From positions 1 to 28,851 of IMG/VR virus record IMGVR_UViG_3300011270_000016: a stretch of 28,851 nt of DNA; one strand, 5' to 3'. A model generated the notes under the pieces. It saw nothing but the letters and a program-made list of their open reading frames with translations, made no database searches and was not told the DNA's origin. Positions 1-8,587 of the stretch are shown piece after piece (the first letter of the stretch is position 1; every line of letters begins with the position of its first letter). Source of the stretch: a virus. Both the position numbers and the translations under genes were made by a program.

Positions 1-408
1 AAGAAAATGACCGGCGAGCCGGTGACGACAACCATTGATTTTGTGCTGCCGAACCAGCGGTTGGAAGAGATTCACAGCGGGAAGTTGTGGTTTTCCAGTC
101 GCGCAGCGGTGACACCGGTGCGGCGCGACTTGTGCCGGATTGATTTCGTGGCCGGCTGGAACGTGGTTTTCCTGCCGGTGCCGATTTTCCGGGTGTTCGG
201 CAAGACCTTCCTGCGCCAGGATCAGGAGACGATGATCCGCCAGGCGGAAGGATTGAAGCACAACCCTCACTTGATGCTGATCGACGATGCCGACCGGCCC
301 GCGAAGTGGTATTTCGCGCTGAAAGCCAATCTGATCGAGTCGCGGCGCACGGGCACCCCCATGGTTCATCCGATGGCTGGGCCGGTGACGCTGCGCTGGC
401 GGTCGTAA
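1..408 (+). CDS. C-terminal part of a host-like protein, possibly Rieske-type oxygenase family (5'-truncated)
   Basis: The frame is open from base 1 (two Lys codons precede the first ATG at 7), so this is probably the 3' end of a gene that begins outside the window. The 133 visible residues have a run near position 68 (FLRQDQETMIRQAEGLK) that resembles the C-terminal catalytic region of Rieske non-haem iron oxygenases, where an acidic or Gln-rich helix follows a hydrophobic strand. No Rieske C-x-H...C-x2-H motif is visible because the N-terminus is missing. It is the only convincing + strand gene and it faces the phage cluster. I read it as flanking chromosome. The family assignment is tentative. 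Confidence 0.5.
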   Translation, partial: KKMTGEPVTTTIDFVLPNQRLEEIHSGKLWFSSRAAVTPVRRDLCRIDFVAGWNVVFLPVPIFRVFGKTFLRQDQETMIRQAEGLKHNPHLMLIDDADRPAKWYFALKANLIESRRTGTPMVHPMAGPVTLRWRS

Positions 409-720
409 CCCAGGAAACACCAAGGCTTACGCTCACTCGCCACAGGGGCGAATGAACTCTTTCTCTCACCATTCTTTCTGGAAACTCCAGCTTTTCCTTG
501 ACTTGTTCTGCCTTCTCTGTTATTCTAACAAATGGGTAAACCTACGTTTGGAACGTGGCAGCCCTGCTGTCGCTTTTCTTTTCCCCCGTGTCTTTCCCAG
601 TGCTGCAATCAATCAAAGATGCGCCTTTTAGAATCAATCACTTACGAAATGCAAATTTTGTAAGTCTCTTGTTTTGATATTCATACAGAATGGCGGGGGT
701 GTACCCTCTCTTTATTGCTC
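409..720. other. AT-richer non-coding stretch between host gene and phage cluster
   Basis: No convincing gene is seen. The composition is clearly more AT-rich than the phage genes to the right. A short inverted repeat (ACTTAC at 640-645, GTAAGT at 660-665, 14-nt loop) sits within it, followed by a G-run and a GTACCC motif near 692-706. From memory, this kind of sequence recurs between genes in acidobacterial chromosomes. The host/phage junction most likely lies near the right end of this stretch. Confidence 0.5.
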
Positions 721-784
721 CGGCCGCTCGATGTCAGTAAAACGGTCGCTCGGTGTCAGCGCACGGTCGCTCGGTGTCAGTAAA
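721..784. repeat. Three tandem ~21-bp direct repeats at the presumed prophage end
   Basis: Three consecutive copies are visible at 721-742, 743-763 and 764-784, each of the form CGGYCGCTCGRTGTCAG followed by TAAA(A) or CGCA. Copies two and three are identical for their first 17 bases; copy one differs at two of these. The array ends 20 bp from the stop codon of the last tail gene. In Mu-like transposable phages the genome ends carry several ~22-bp transposase-binding sites, so this may be such an end. IS21-family insertion sequences also have repeated terminal motifs, so a remnant of one is a second explanation. Confidence 0.75.
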
Positions 785-804
785 TGCATTCGCCTTCGCT
801 TTGC

Positions 805-1107
805 CTATGCGCCACGGTTAAGCGCACCGGGCGGAAGCTTCCCATCCCCGGCCAACTTCGCCAGCAGCGCCTCGCAGATGGCATCGAAATGCGCCTCTTG
901 AGCCCGCGCCCAGAATTCCACTGCCGTCGAGTCCGTATATGTGACGACATGCTTCCACCCGGAGTCCTTGTGCTCCAGGACGACTGAAAGGACCGGGCGT
1001 TCGGGATCCAAAGTCAGCGATACCGAGTGCAGTGTGAGCTCCTGCACAGTCACAGGATTGGCCAGGTCCCCGATCGTTACCGGCTGCGCGAATTTGTAGT
1101 TCATCAT
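805..1107 (-). CDS. Hypothetical protein at the end of the tail module
   Basis: This 100-residue protein has no family I recognise. It is predicted to be soluble, with alternating strand-like segments in the first 60 residues and an Ala/Leu-rich helix near 75-90. Its start ATG overlaps the stop codon of the large tail-tip gene (ATGA, 4 bases), so it is translationally coupled to it. It is the last gene of the - strand operon and its stop lies 20 bp from the 21-bp repeat array. By position it could be a small tail-fibre accessory or chaperone, but nothing in the sequence shows this. Confidence 0.65.
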   Translation of the reverse strand: MMNYKFAQPVTIGDLANPVTVQELTLHSVSLTLDPERPVLSVVLEHKDSGWKHVVTYTDSTAVEFWARAQEAHFDAICEALLAKLAGDGKLPPGALNRGA

Positions 1108-3974
1108 CCGAGCTCCACGATTTGGAATCTGCGGGCCGTGCCAACAGCCTCAAAAAATTTCCCGCTCGTGCCCACTTTCCAGCGCACATCGTACGTGTGG
1201 CTCGCCGCAGAGGGGGAATCGATAAAAGTAATTCCGACGATCAGCTTATGGTTCGCGAGGGCACTGGACCCGGCCGTACCGGGATCGAATTCGTAGTCCG
1301 TCGAGAGCTGAGTGCCGTCTTTGAAGATCGCCACGTTGTTCACGGGGGAATCGATGCTCCACATAGAAGCGGTGAACACCAAAAGCACCTTATTTCCTTT
1401 GAACGTTATCGTCTGCGTCATCTCCGGAATGACGGCGTACGTCGTGCTCGTCGTCGTCGGGCCAGACGTCGTCCCCACCGCATCGTTCACATTTTTCAGC
1501 AGCAAGTTCCCACTGCTGTCGACCGCTGCATTCTTCTGCGTCGTGGAAGCCCAAGCTGCTCGCGTACCGTCCGGAACGTTGTCCAACGATTTGTTCAGGT
1601 GGATCGCTTCGCTGAAATCGATCAACGGCTTGCCCGAGCTCAACCGCGACGCGAGCGGCCGGCCGTAGGTCGATTCAGCCAGGTCGTCGACGACCCCGGC
1701 GCCAACCTGAACCCACGCCGACCCCGTATCCCTGTACCACTTCCCATTCACCCCTTCGTTGGTCGAATGGAAGAGCCGTCCGGCAGTTCCTGCCGCCGGC
1801 CGGTTGGCGATGAGGTCCTCGAGCACGCGGAAGTATGAGCCGCCGTCCGGGATGTTGCCGAGGTGCTTGTTCGTGTACGACCGCGTGAAGTCCAAGCCCC
1901 CCGCGACGATGATGTTCGAGGAGTCGATGGCAGTGAAGCCGCGGTCCCCGCCGGTCTTCTGATTCGCTGTGGCCGCGCGCCGGTCGCTCGTCGCATCATC
2001 CGGCACGTTGCCGAGGTGCTTGTTGAGGTGGATCGCTTCGCTGAAATCGATCAGCGGCTTCCCGGAGCTGATTCGCGTCGATAGCGGCCGCGCATACGTC
2101 GTGCCGTCCGCCACGTCATCGAGATTCTTGGGGAACAGAGCCACATTGAATCGATCAAAATAGGCTGTCGTGGAAACCGTCATGCTGGCGACCGCGCTCT
2201 CGACGCGTCCAAAAAATGCGCTGGCGGGAGCTGTCCCTACAACCCGCGATTCAGCGTAGCTGGAAGATGAGATGTCGTTCCCATTCGTCACGCTCAGTTC
2301 CGTACTGCCATCGGAGGCGATCCAGGAGATCCGAACGTGGCAGCTCCCATCGCCCCCCGTTCTTTTTATCATTGCGGTCGCTAGAAGAACGTCGCCAGTC
2401 TGAATCGCGATCAAGATCGAATTCCGAAAAGCTGCGCCGCTCGATCCCAAGAATTTCGCTACCCACCCGCCGGAGTAGGCATTCGCGGCGTCATTTACGA
2501 TCGAGAAGCCGGCCTCCTTCGTCCAGTCCCGATCCCCGGCTTCCAGATCGGGATTGGCTATCATTGCCGATGAGGTCGAAAGCGGCAGCCCGGTTCCTGG
2601 CGTCGGCGCCTGCAGCGCCTGCTGCGTCGGCGCCGCATCTGGAAACGCGTTCGGCATATATTCCAGCCCGCGCAGACCGCGCGTGCCATCCGGATTCTCG
2701 TCGCATTCGAGCACCTCGAACAATTTCCCGCCATATTCTTCGCTGATCGATGGGTCGATGGTCACCACGTCGCCGGGCTCGACGGCCAGCGAATCCTCGT
2801 ATCCGATCCACTCGGCCGAGAACGGCGCATTGTAGACGCTGTTCGCGTCGACGTCGTCGCCCAGCTGCCGCACCAGCATCGCATCCAGGATCCGCCACAC
2901 CCGCTCCGGCGTGTTCACGCCCAGATCGAGCGCAAGCTCGGTGATCTTCGGGATCACGCTCAAGCCCGCGCCGCGCGCCCCCGCGATGCGCTGATGCGCC
3001 TCGTGGTTCACCTGCGGATCGGAAGCAATCGCGAATCGCGTCGCGTCGTCGCTGCTTCCCGAAGCCAGGCTCAGATCCCGGAAAGTTGGCGTCAGCCGGT
3101 TCGTCGCCGCGCGCAGGTTTCTCTTGTAGGCTTTGAACGACTTCGCCTCGACGTTGTCCGATGTGAAGGTGAACACAGATGCCCGCGCTTGGTCCGCATA
3201 GAGCGTAAATTTCCCGTTCCGTTCGAGAAGATAGCTGCGGCACATCAGCAGCATTTGCTCCAGCGCTTTGCCGGCCGTATCCCCGCTGTTCAGGAACACC
3301 AGGCCGCCGTCGCTGAAGCGCTTCTGCCCGCCGGAGAGCACCGCGTCGTAATACGTCGCCGCCGCCGAAAACGATGCCCAATCGAACCGCGCCAGCTCCG
3401 CGCTCACCAGCGGCTGATTGATCTTCCCTTCGCGCAGCACGAACTTATTGATCAGGAAGTCGCAGATGATCCACGCCCAGTTCTGCGTCCAGGCGAACGA
3501 AGTCTGATTTCCGCTCGAATCGAACTGCCGCACCTGCATCGCCTGGTAGTCCGCGAGCACGGTCAAGTCGGCCGTCGGCGCGCCCGGATCCGGAGCCACT
3601 TTCAGCGCCAGCCAAGCGTACCGGCTGAACGTCACTGGATCGAGGCCCCCTGGAACCAGCGTGAAGAACTGGTCGACATGCTGATCCCCTCCCGTCGAGT
3701 TTGCCGTCATCCCGTTGCCGATTTCGCCGTCATCGCCCGGATGGAAATGCACCGTCGTGCTCGAAGGCAGCGTGATCGCCTTGTTGTTGATCCACAGCCG
3801 CAGCAGCGAATCCCACCGGCCTTTCCCCAGGATGTAGAAGGCGACGCGCGTCTTATCCGTCAGCTCCTGCTGCAGGATCTTGTTCCCCGCTCCGCGCACC
3901 AACCCGTAGGCGAGCGTGTCCGGCAGGTCCAGGAAGGACGTCGAAAGATCGAATTGTGCCGCTTGCACCGCCAT
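1104..3974 (-). CDS. Tail-tip / host-specificity protein, lambda J-like position
   Basis: This is a large (956-residue) tail-tip protein that would form the central tip or fibre and contact the host. The N-terminal ~480 residues are globular, with a run near 390-460 (EPGDVVTIDPSISEEYGGK and neighbours) typical of the J/gp27-like baseplate fold. The C-terminal half is repetitive: a ~20-residue block ending in IDFSEAIHLNK occurs at about residues 634-655 and 778-800, with related NKHLGN-P-D blocks between. I place the start at 3974 rather than the upstream in-frame ATG at 4025. GGAG lies 4 nt before it, the preceding gene ends at 3976, and the 4025 ATG has no ribosome binding site. It follows a gpL-like gene, as in lambda. 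Confidence 0.85.
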   Translation of the reverse strand: MAVQAAQFDLSTSFLDLPDTLAYGLVRGAGNKILQQELTDKTRVAFYILGKGRWDSLLRLWINNKAITLPSSTTVHFHPGDDGEIGNGMTANSTGGDQHVDQFFTLVPGGLDPVTFSRYAWLALKVAPDPGAPTADLTVLADYQAMQVRQFDSSGNQTSFAWTQNWAWIICDFLINKFVLREGKINQPLVSAELARFDWASFSAAATYYDAVLSGGQKRFSDGGLVFLNSGDTAGKALEQMLLMCRSYLLERNGKFTLYADQARASVFTFTSDNVEAKSFKAYKRNLRAATNRLTPTFRDLSLASGSSDDATRFAIASDPQVNHEAHQRIAGARGAGLSVIPKITELALDLGVNTPERVWRILDAMLVRQLGDDVDANSVYNAPFSAEWIGYEDSLAVEPGDVVTIDPSISEEYGGKLFEVLECDENPDGTRGLRGLEYMPNAFPDAAPTQQALQAPTPGTGLPLSTSSAMIANPDLEAGDRDWTKEAGFSIVNDAANAYSGGWVAKFLGSSGAAFRNSILIAIQTGDVLLATAMIKRTGGDGSCHVRISWIASDGSTELSVTNGNDISSSSYAESRVVGTAPASAFFGRVESAVASMTVSTTAYFDRFNVALFPKNLDDVADGTTYARPLSTRISSGKPLIDFSEAIHLNKHLGNVPDDATSDRRAATANQKTGGDRGFTAIDSSNIIVAGGLDFTRSYTNKHLGNIPDGGSYFRVLEDLIANRPAAGTAGRLFHSTNEGVNGKWYRDTGSAWVQVGAGVVDDLAESTYGRPLASRLSSGKPLIDFSEAIHLNKSLDNVPDGTRAAWASTTQKNAAVDSSGNLLLKNVNDAVGTTSGPTTTSTTYAVIPEMTQTITFKGNKVLLVFTASMWSIDSPVNNVAIFKDGTQLSTDYEFDPGTAGSSALANHKLIVGITFIDSPSAASHTYDVRWKVGTSGKFFEAVGTARRFQIVELG

Positions 3975-3975
3975 T

Positions 3976-5154
3976 TCACTCCACAGCCCGCCGCCCTCTT
4001 CCTCCGGCGCCGGGCCCATCCCCATTGTCGCCGTCGCCGCGGCTGCCTCCCGTGCCCACGCCGGTCGGCCCGCTGATCGCCGTGATCTGCGGCTGCAGAA
4101 AAATAATTCCCGGGAAGCGCTCCGTCACGCCGCGCGTCACGCAGGAGCCGCGGTCTTTCGGACACGCACGGTAGACCACGACGAACACACTGGTTCCATC
4201 CGGAGTCGTCGTCCACGCCGGCGTGATCGTGAAGGTCGTCGCCGTATTGCTGGCAATCGCGCGGTTCTGCCCCGCGCCGGTCCCGGAGATGATGTACACC
4301 GCGCCGTCCGTGTCGCCATTCACCGTGCGCGCCAGGCCGCTGTTCCCGATCGTCGTCGAGGAAAAGATGTTCGCCGTCGTCGCGCCCACCTTCATCGCCC
4401 CTGCTCCGGTCGCGATGAATTTGCTGGTCCCATCGGGCGTCGTGCCCCAGTTCGCCTTCATCGTGAAAGTGGTCGCGGTATGCGATGCGATGTAGCCTTC
4501 CTGGCCGCTGCCTGTGCCCGCCAGGATCATCACCAGCTCGTTGCTGAAGAGGTTCGGCGTCAGCGTCAGCCCGCTCGCGCCAATCGTGCTCGCGCTGAAC
4601 GTCGTCGCCGTCGTCAGCGGCACAAAGAGGATCCCCCGCCGGTAGCCGCACTGCGCGGAGAAGAACCGCCAGTGGCATGCGCGCGTCTGCCGCTGGTCGA
4701 AGACCATCAGCTCGTTCGGCTGGAAGAGCTGCAGCATGCGCATCGAGATCTCTTCCGCCTCGACGCTCTGCTCGGTGATGAAGCCGTGGAACTCGAAGGG
4801 CGCCGCATCCAGCGGCACAAACCACGGCCGGTAGATCACGTACGCGCCCTCGAACTCTCCCGCCTTGAAGAGCGCCGCGACTTCGCGGTCGATGGTGTTG
4901 CCGCTCAAGTTCTGGATTTTGAAGTCGCCGCCATCGGCCGCCAGCGAGCGCGTCATTTTAACTGTCGGCGGCTGCGTCACCCAGGGTTTGTAGAGCTGCT
5001 GCGCGCCCGTCAGCCGCGAAAGGAATTGTCCCTCGAAGTCCGCCCAGAAATAGTTCGTGCCATCGCCGCGCTGCACGTCGAAGAGATGCACGCGATGCAT
5101 GGCGCGCCCTTGCTTCGCCAGCTCCGTCGCCATCCCTGCCGGCAAGGTCCTCAC
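3976..5154 (-). CDS. Minor tail-tip protein with gpL-type iron-sulphur cysteines (BR0599/DUF2163-like)
   Basis: This 392-residue protein has an N-terminal domain like phage BR0599/DUF2163 proteins and four cysteines with the lambda gpL layout: C160-x8-C169 and C331-x6-C338. In gpL these ligate a [4Fe-4S] cluster. In gpL the two pairs are about 22 residues apart; here 161 residues separate them. The insert is made of two tandem ~75-residue units (about 180-255 and 256-330), each with a GTGxGQ...IAS-TATTFT...TTPDGTS pattern. The C-terminal ~30 residues are Gly/Asp/Arg-rich. The start is GTG at 5154, with GGAG 7 nt upstream. It ends just before the tail-tip gene and follows the M-like gene, matching the lambda M-L-J order. 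Confidence 0.85.
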   Translation of the reverse strand: MRTLPAGMATELAKQGRAMHRVHLFDVQRGDGTNYFWADFEGQFLSRLTGAQQLYKPWVTQPPTVKMTRSLAADGGDFKIQNLSGNTIDREVAALFKAGEFEGAYVIYRPWFVPLDAAPFEFHGFITEQSVEAEEISMRMLQLFQPNELMVFDQRQTRACHWRFFSAQCGYRRGILFVPLTTATTFSASTIGASGLTLTPNLFSNELVMILAGTGSGQEGYIASHTATTFTMKANWGTTPDGTSKFIATGAGAMKVGATTANIFSSTTIGNSGLARTVNGDTDGAVYIISGTGAGQNRAIASNTATTFTITPAWTTTPDGTSVFVVVYRACPKDRGSCVTRGVTERFPGIIFLQPQITAISGPTGVGTGGSRGDGDNGDGPGAGGRGRRAVE

Positions 5155-5197
5155 GGTTCTACTCCGCTCGCCATGACCCTGAGCTGGGGCGAATGCG

Positions 5198-6025
5198 TCA
5201 CTGCATCACTTCCAACGCGTCGATATAAATCTGGACGCTAGTCGAAGACGCGTTCTTCGTTCCTGTGACGCGGACCTTCACGCGATAGAAATCGAGCGCC
5301 AGGTTCTGAATCGTAAGCAGGACAGAGCTGTTCTGAGTGGGAGACGTGTGGTACTGATCCACGTTCGCCGGTCCCGAGACGACTGAGCCGTCTCGAACTC
5401 GCGTGACGGTGACCTCCGCGATCCCTAGATTGAAGTCCGTGGGCATCCAGATGCGGCACCCATATCCGAGGTAGAGCCACTCCGCGGTCTCATTGGTCGT
5501 GCTCGATAGATAGGCGCCGCCGGGAAGCGGATGCAGGTAGGACTTGCTCGGCCCATCGAAGCTCCAGTTCGCCGGCGTGAGCAGCTTCACGAGGTCCGCG
5601 CCGAAGCCATCGCGCTCTTCTAGGAAAATGGCGTCGCGTGACCAATTCGAGGGGTACGCGAAGATCGCCAGGCCCGGCAGCTCGATGAACCGCCCGTGAA
5701 TGTTGTAGCGCTGGTTCCCGGCCGGGCTGTAGCTGAGCGGCCCTTCGAAGCGCCCGCTGAAATAGCGCGCGCGCTCCCAGTCGGCGAAGCTGAAAAAATC
5801 GTTTTCGTACTGCTGCGCCCACTGCTGCAGCGCGTGCTTCGTCGCCAGGTCGCGATTGTTCCACGCGAGGTCATAGACGCGCCCGCGCCCCATCTGCCGC
5901 CGCGCATACGCCTTCCCGGACATCGCCTGGAACTGCGAGCGCATCTCCGGCAGCCCTTCGGTGTAGCCCCAGTCCGGATTGAAGAGGCTCGTCTGCGCTG
6001 GATTCAGGATGTTCTGCTCGGACAT
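5198..6025 (-). CDS. Minor tail protein in the lambda M position
   Basis: This 275-residue protein lies directly after the tape measure and before the gpL-like gene, the place of gpM/distal-tail proteins in lambda-like tails. The first ~110 residues contain a basic patch (YARRQMGRGRVYDLAWNN) and an aromatic run (FFSFADWERARYF) typical of distal tail proteins that take up tape-measure ends. The C-terminal ~130 residues look all-beta, with a final strand-rich segment, possibly a carbohydrate-binding or jelly-roll module. The upstream ribosome site is weak. Function is inferred mostly from position. Confidence 0.7.
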   Translation of the reverse strand: MSEQNILNPAQTSLFNPDWGYTEGLPEMRSQFQAMSGKAYARRQMGRGRVYDLAWNNRDLATKHALQQWAQQYENDFFSFADWERARYFSGRFEGPLSYSPAGNQRYNIHGRFIELPGLAIFAYPSNWSRDAIFLEERDGFGADLVKLLTPANWSFDGPSKSYLHPLPGGAYLSSTTNETAEWLYLGYGCRIWMPTDFNLGIAEVTVTRVRDGSVVSGPANVDQYHTSPTQNSSVLLTIQNLALDFYRVKVRVTGTKNASSTSVQIYIDALEVMQ

Positions 6026-6052
6026 TTTCTATCGCTCGCCCATCTCGCTCAC

Positions 6053-8584
6053 TCAGAACGCCCCTTCGCGCTGCGCGCGCCGGAGCTCGCCGGCAATGGT
6101 CTTCGCTCCATGCGATCGCAGCATCTCCAGGAAGCTTTTGGCGTCGACAGCGTTGATGACGAAGGTGTCGCCTCCGCCGCCGCCCGAATTCATGTGGTCA
6201 AGCCTCCCGCGCCCCCAGCGCGCCACCGCTTCCGGCCGCATCACGTACTCGCCTTCGTGGAGCATCGCCGGCACCGCTCCGCCGCTCGCGAAGTGCATCG
6301 CCGTTCCCGCGAACCACGCGGGCGCAGGCGCGCCCAGATTCGGCCCGACGAAGCCCCCCACGCGAAATTGCGCGGGCCCGAACGTCAGCGCCGCGCGCCG
6401 GTTGCGCTCCGCCTGCGTCAGGTCGATTTCTTTTTCCGCCTTGTCGATCCACTGATCGACGTGGCCCACGCGCGATCGCGAGATATCTTTCACCCCCGCC
6501 TGCTTCAGCGCGTCCACGCCCGCTTGCCGAAGCTGTTCCAGCGCATCGCGCGAACTCGTCCAGTCGCTCTGGAAAAGGTTGTAGGAGTCCTCGATCGTCG
6601 CGGCCTTCCGCTTGATGTCCTCCTCGATCGCCAGCCGCGCCTTCTTCGTGCTGCCGTGCAGCAGTCCGCCAATTAATCCGGCGATGCCGCCGATGAGCGC
6701 TCCAAGGGGCCCGCCGATCGAGAAACCTAGCAGCGCGCCGCCGGCAGCTCCGCCAAGCGCGCCCAGAACTCCTCCTCTCCCCACGCTCGTCGATAGCAGG
6801 CCGATCCCCAGCGCCGCCAGCATCGTCCCGCTGACCGGCCCCGCACTATGCGAAAAAAGCTTCCCCAGCAAGCTGCTGATTCCGCCAGCCGGGCCGGCGC
6901 CCGAAGGCAACGTCGCGCCAGCGCCGCCGCCGCCCCCCGCGGATAGTCCCAAGCCAAGCGAGCCGAATAGGCCCCCCGTTGAGCCGAGCCCGCTGTCATC
7001 GCCGCCGCCAGCAAAACTGCCGACAAACGGAGGCGTTCCGCCTGGCCCGCCGCTCGCACCCCCGCCAAAAATTCCCCCGAGCCCGCCGCCTCCTCCGCCG
7101 CCTCCAAAAATTCCTCCGAAGATCGCGCCCAGAATTCCTCCGCCCGATCCCATGCTCTGCTGCGAAGCGCCGCGCATCTGCTGCATCCCCAGGATCCACG
7201 TCGCCACCATCTGGAAGACCAGGTGCTTGAACTGCTTCAGGAAAAATTTCCCGATCCCTCCGCTCGTGATCTCGTCGAACATGGACTCCAGGTCGCCCGC
7301 CAGCTTGTCGCGCATCTTCGCGAACTGCTCTTGCCACACGGCCGCCGTCTGCCGCGCCGCCTCGCTGCCGCTGATTCTCGTGTCCTCGAGGGCGCGCTGG
7401 ATTTCGCGCAGCCTGCGCTGCGTGTCGATCGAGATTTGCGCGTAGGACCGCTGCCACGCCGGGAGAATCGCCACCGCCGCGTCTTCCTCCATCCGTTTCG
7501 TTTCCTCGGCCGCTTGCCGGTGGATCTCCAGGCGCTGGCTTTCCCCGATCATCTCGTAGGAATTCCGGCGCTCTATATACGTCTGATCCTTGATGAGGCC
7601 CCTTTGCTTGAGGACGTCCAGCTCTTCGATCGCGAATCGCTCTCTCATCGTGCTTTCCGCAATGCCGTGGACCTGCGAGAGCAGCGCCTCATCCGCCAGA
7701 TGCCTGGTGACGTCGTACTCGCTCCTCGTGTACGCGATTCTTTCGGCTTGCGCCTTGCGATGGATCTCGTTGATCTCCGCGTTCCCCAGCCGATGGCTCG
7801 CGATTCGCGCGTTCATTTCCGCGCGGATCACCGCCGTCTCGCCGCGTTCCGCTTCGTTGATTTTCGCGATCCCCTGCAGGCCCGCCAGCCGCCCCGCGTT
7901 CTGCAGCTTCAGGATCTCGATCGGCTCCGTGCGCTTTTGCTCGTCCAGCAGCTTGGCCTGCTCCGCATAGAGCTCGTTCAGCAGCCCTTTCTCCTTGTCG
8001 AGCTCCTCCACCATCAGTTGCTTCTGCGCACTGTATTTCGCCAGGCCGCGGTTCAGCGCGCCGCCCCACAGGCTGTCGGTCAGCCCCAGTTGCTCGTTCA
8101 GCGCCGAAACGCTTTTTTCGGTTTGTAAAATCCTGGCGTTGGTCTGCTCCAGCGTTTGCGGCCCCATCAGCGTCTTGCTGGCCGCCGCCGCGCTTTGCAC
8201 CAGCTCCGCGTTTTGCTTCTCGATGGCTTTCAGCGCGGTGCCGAAGCCCGTGAGCTGCTCGACGGCCTGCTTCACGATCTCGATGAAGCCCAGCACCGCC
8301 AGCCCGCTAAACGCCGCCGTGAAGATCGGCCCCAGCAATGCGCTTTGCGCAATCGTCCCGCGCAGCGCGCGCGGAATCTTCACGCCAAATTCCTCGCCCA
8401 AGAGCGCCGCGCTTTCGCGCGCCTTCAGCGCTCCGCCTTCGATATTGTTGAACGTCTGTTCGGAGATGCGCTGCACCGGCTGCAGCGTCGGGCCGAGCCT
8501 CGCCGCTTCCGCGTTCACGCGCTGCAGCGCCGCCGTCGCCTGCGCGTCTTGCACTTCGATGACGATGGATGCCGTCGCCGCCAT
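6053..8584 (-). CDS. Tail tape measure protein
   Basis: The protein sets tail length and is ejected during infection. Its 843 residues contain a hydrophobic segment near 80-105, a long charged helical region from about 120 to 480, a Gly-rich hydrophobic stretch at roughly 490-650 (poly-Gly runs), and the C-terminal signature GGAVPAMLHEGEYVMRPEA at about 768-786, which is common in tape measures of Gram-negative siphophages. At about 1.5 angstrom per residue the tail would be around 125 nm, close to lambda, whose gpH has 853 residues. It follows the chaperone-like genes and precedes the M-like gene. Confidence 0.95.
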   Translation of the reverse strand: MAATASIVIEVQDAQATAALQRVNAEAARLGPTLQPVQRISEQTFNNIEGGALKARESAALLGEEFGVKIPRALRGTIAQSALLGPIFTAAFSGLAVLGFIEIVKQAVEQLTGFGTALKAIEKQNAELVQSAAAASKTLMGPQTLEQTNARILQTEKSVSALNEQLGLTDSLWGGALNRGLAKYSAQKQLMVEELDKEKGLLNELYAEQAKLLDEQKRTEPIEILKLQNAGRLAGLQGIAKINEAERGETAVIRAEMNARIASHRLGNAEINEIHRKAQAERIAYTRSEYDVTRHLADEALLSQVHGIAESTMRERFAIEELDVLKQRGLIKDQTYIERRNSYEMIGESQRLEIHRQAAEETKRMEEDAAVAILPAWQRSYAQISIDTQRRLREIQRALEDTRISGSEAARQTAAVWQEQFAKMRDKLAGDLESMFDEITSGGIGKFFLKQFKHLVFQMVATWILGMQQMRGASQQSMGSGGGILGAIFGGIFGGGGGGGGLGGIFGGGASGGPGGTPPFVGSFAGGGDDSGLGSTGGLFGSLGLGLSAGGGGGAGATLPSGAGPAGGISSLLGKLFSHSAGPVSGTMLAALGIGLLSTSVGRGGVLGALGGAAGGALLGFSIGGPLGALIGGIAGLIGGLLHGSTKKARLAIEEDIKRKAATIEDSYNLFQSDWTSSRDALEQLRQAGVDALKQAGVKDISRSRVGHVDQWIDKAEKEIDLTQAERNRRAALTFGPAQFRVGGFVGPNLGAPAPAWFAGTAMHFASGGAVPAMLHEGEYVMRPEAVARWGRGRLDHMNSGGGGGDTFVINAVDAKSFLEMLRSHGAKTIAGELRRAQREGAF

Positions 8585-8587
8585 GCC

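Noticed and set aside
721-784. CRISPR array
   Set aside because: The units are directly adjacent, with no spacers, and no cas genes are present.
3975-4025. Upstream start of the tail-tip gene at 4025
   Set aside because: It has no ribosome site and overlaps the gpL-like gene by 50 bp; the ATG at 3974 has GGAG and adjoins the preceding stop.
2994-4076. Long + strand frame (360 codons), and similar ones at 14154-15782 and 20121-21689
   Set aside because: They are antisense to well-supported tail, capsid and terminase genes, are Arg/His-rich, lack recognisable domains and ribosome sites, and reflect the GC-rich third-position bias.
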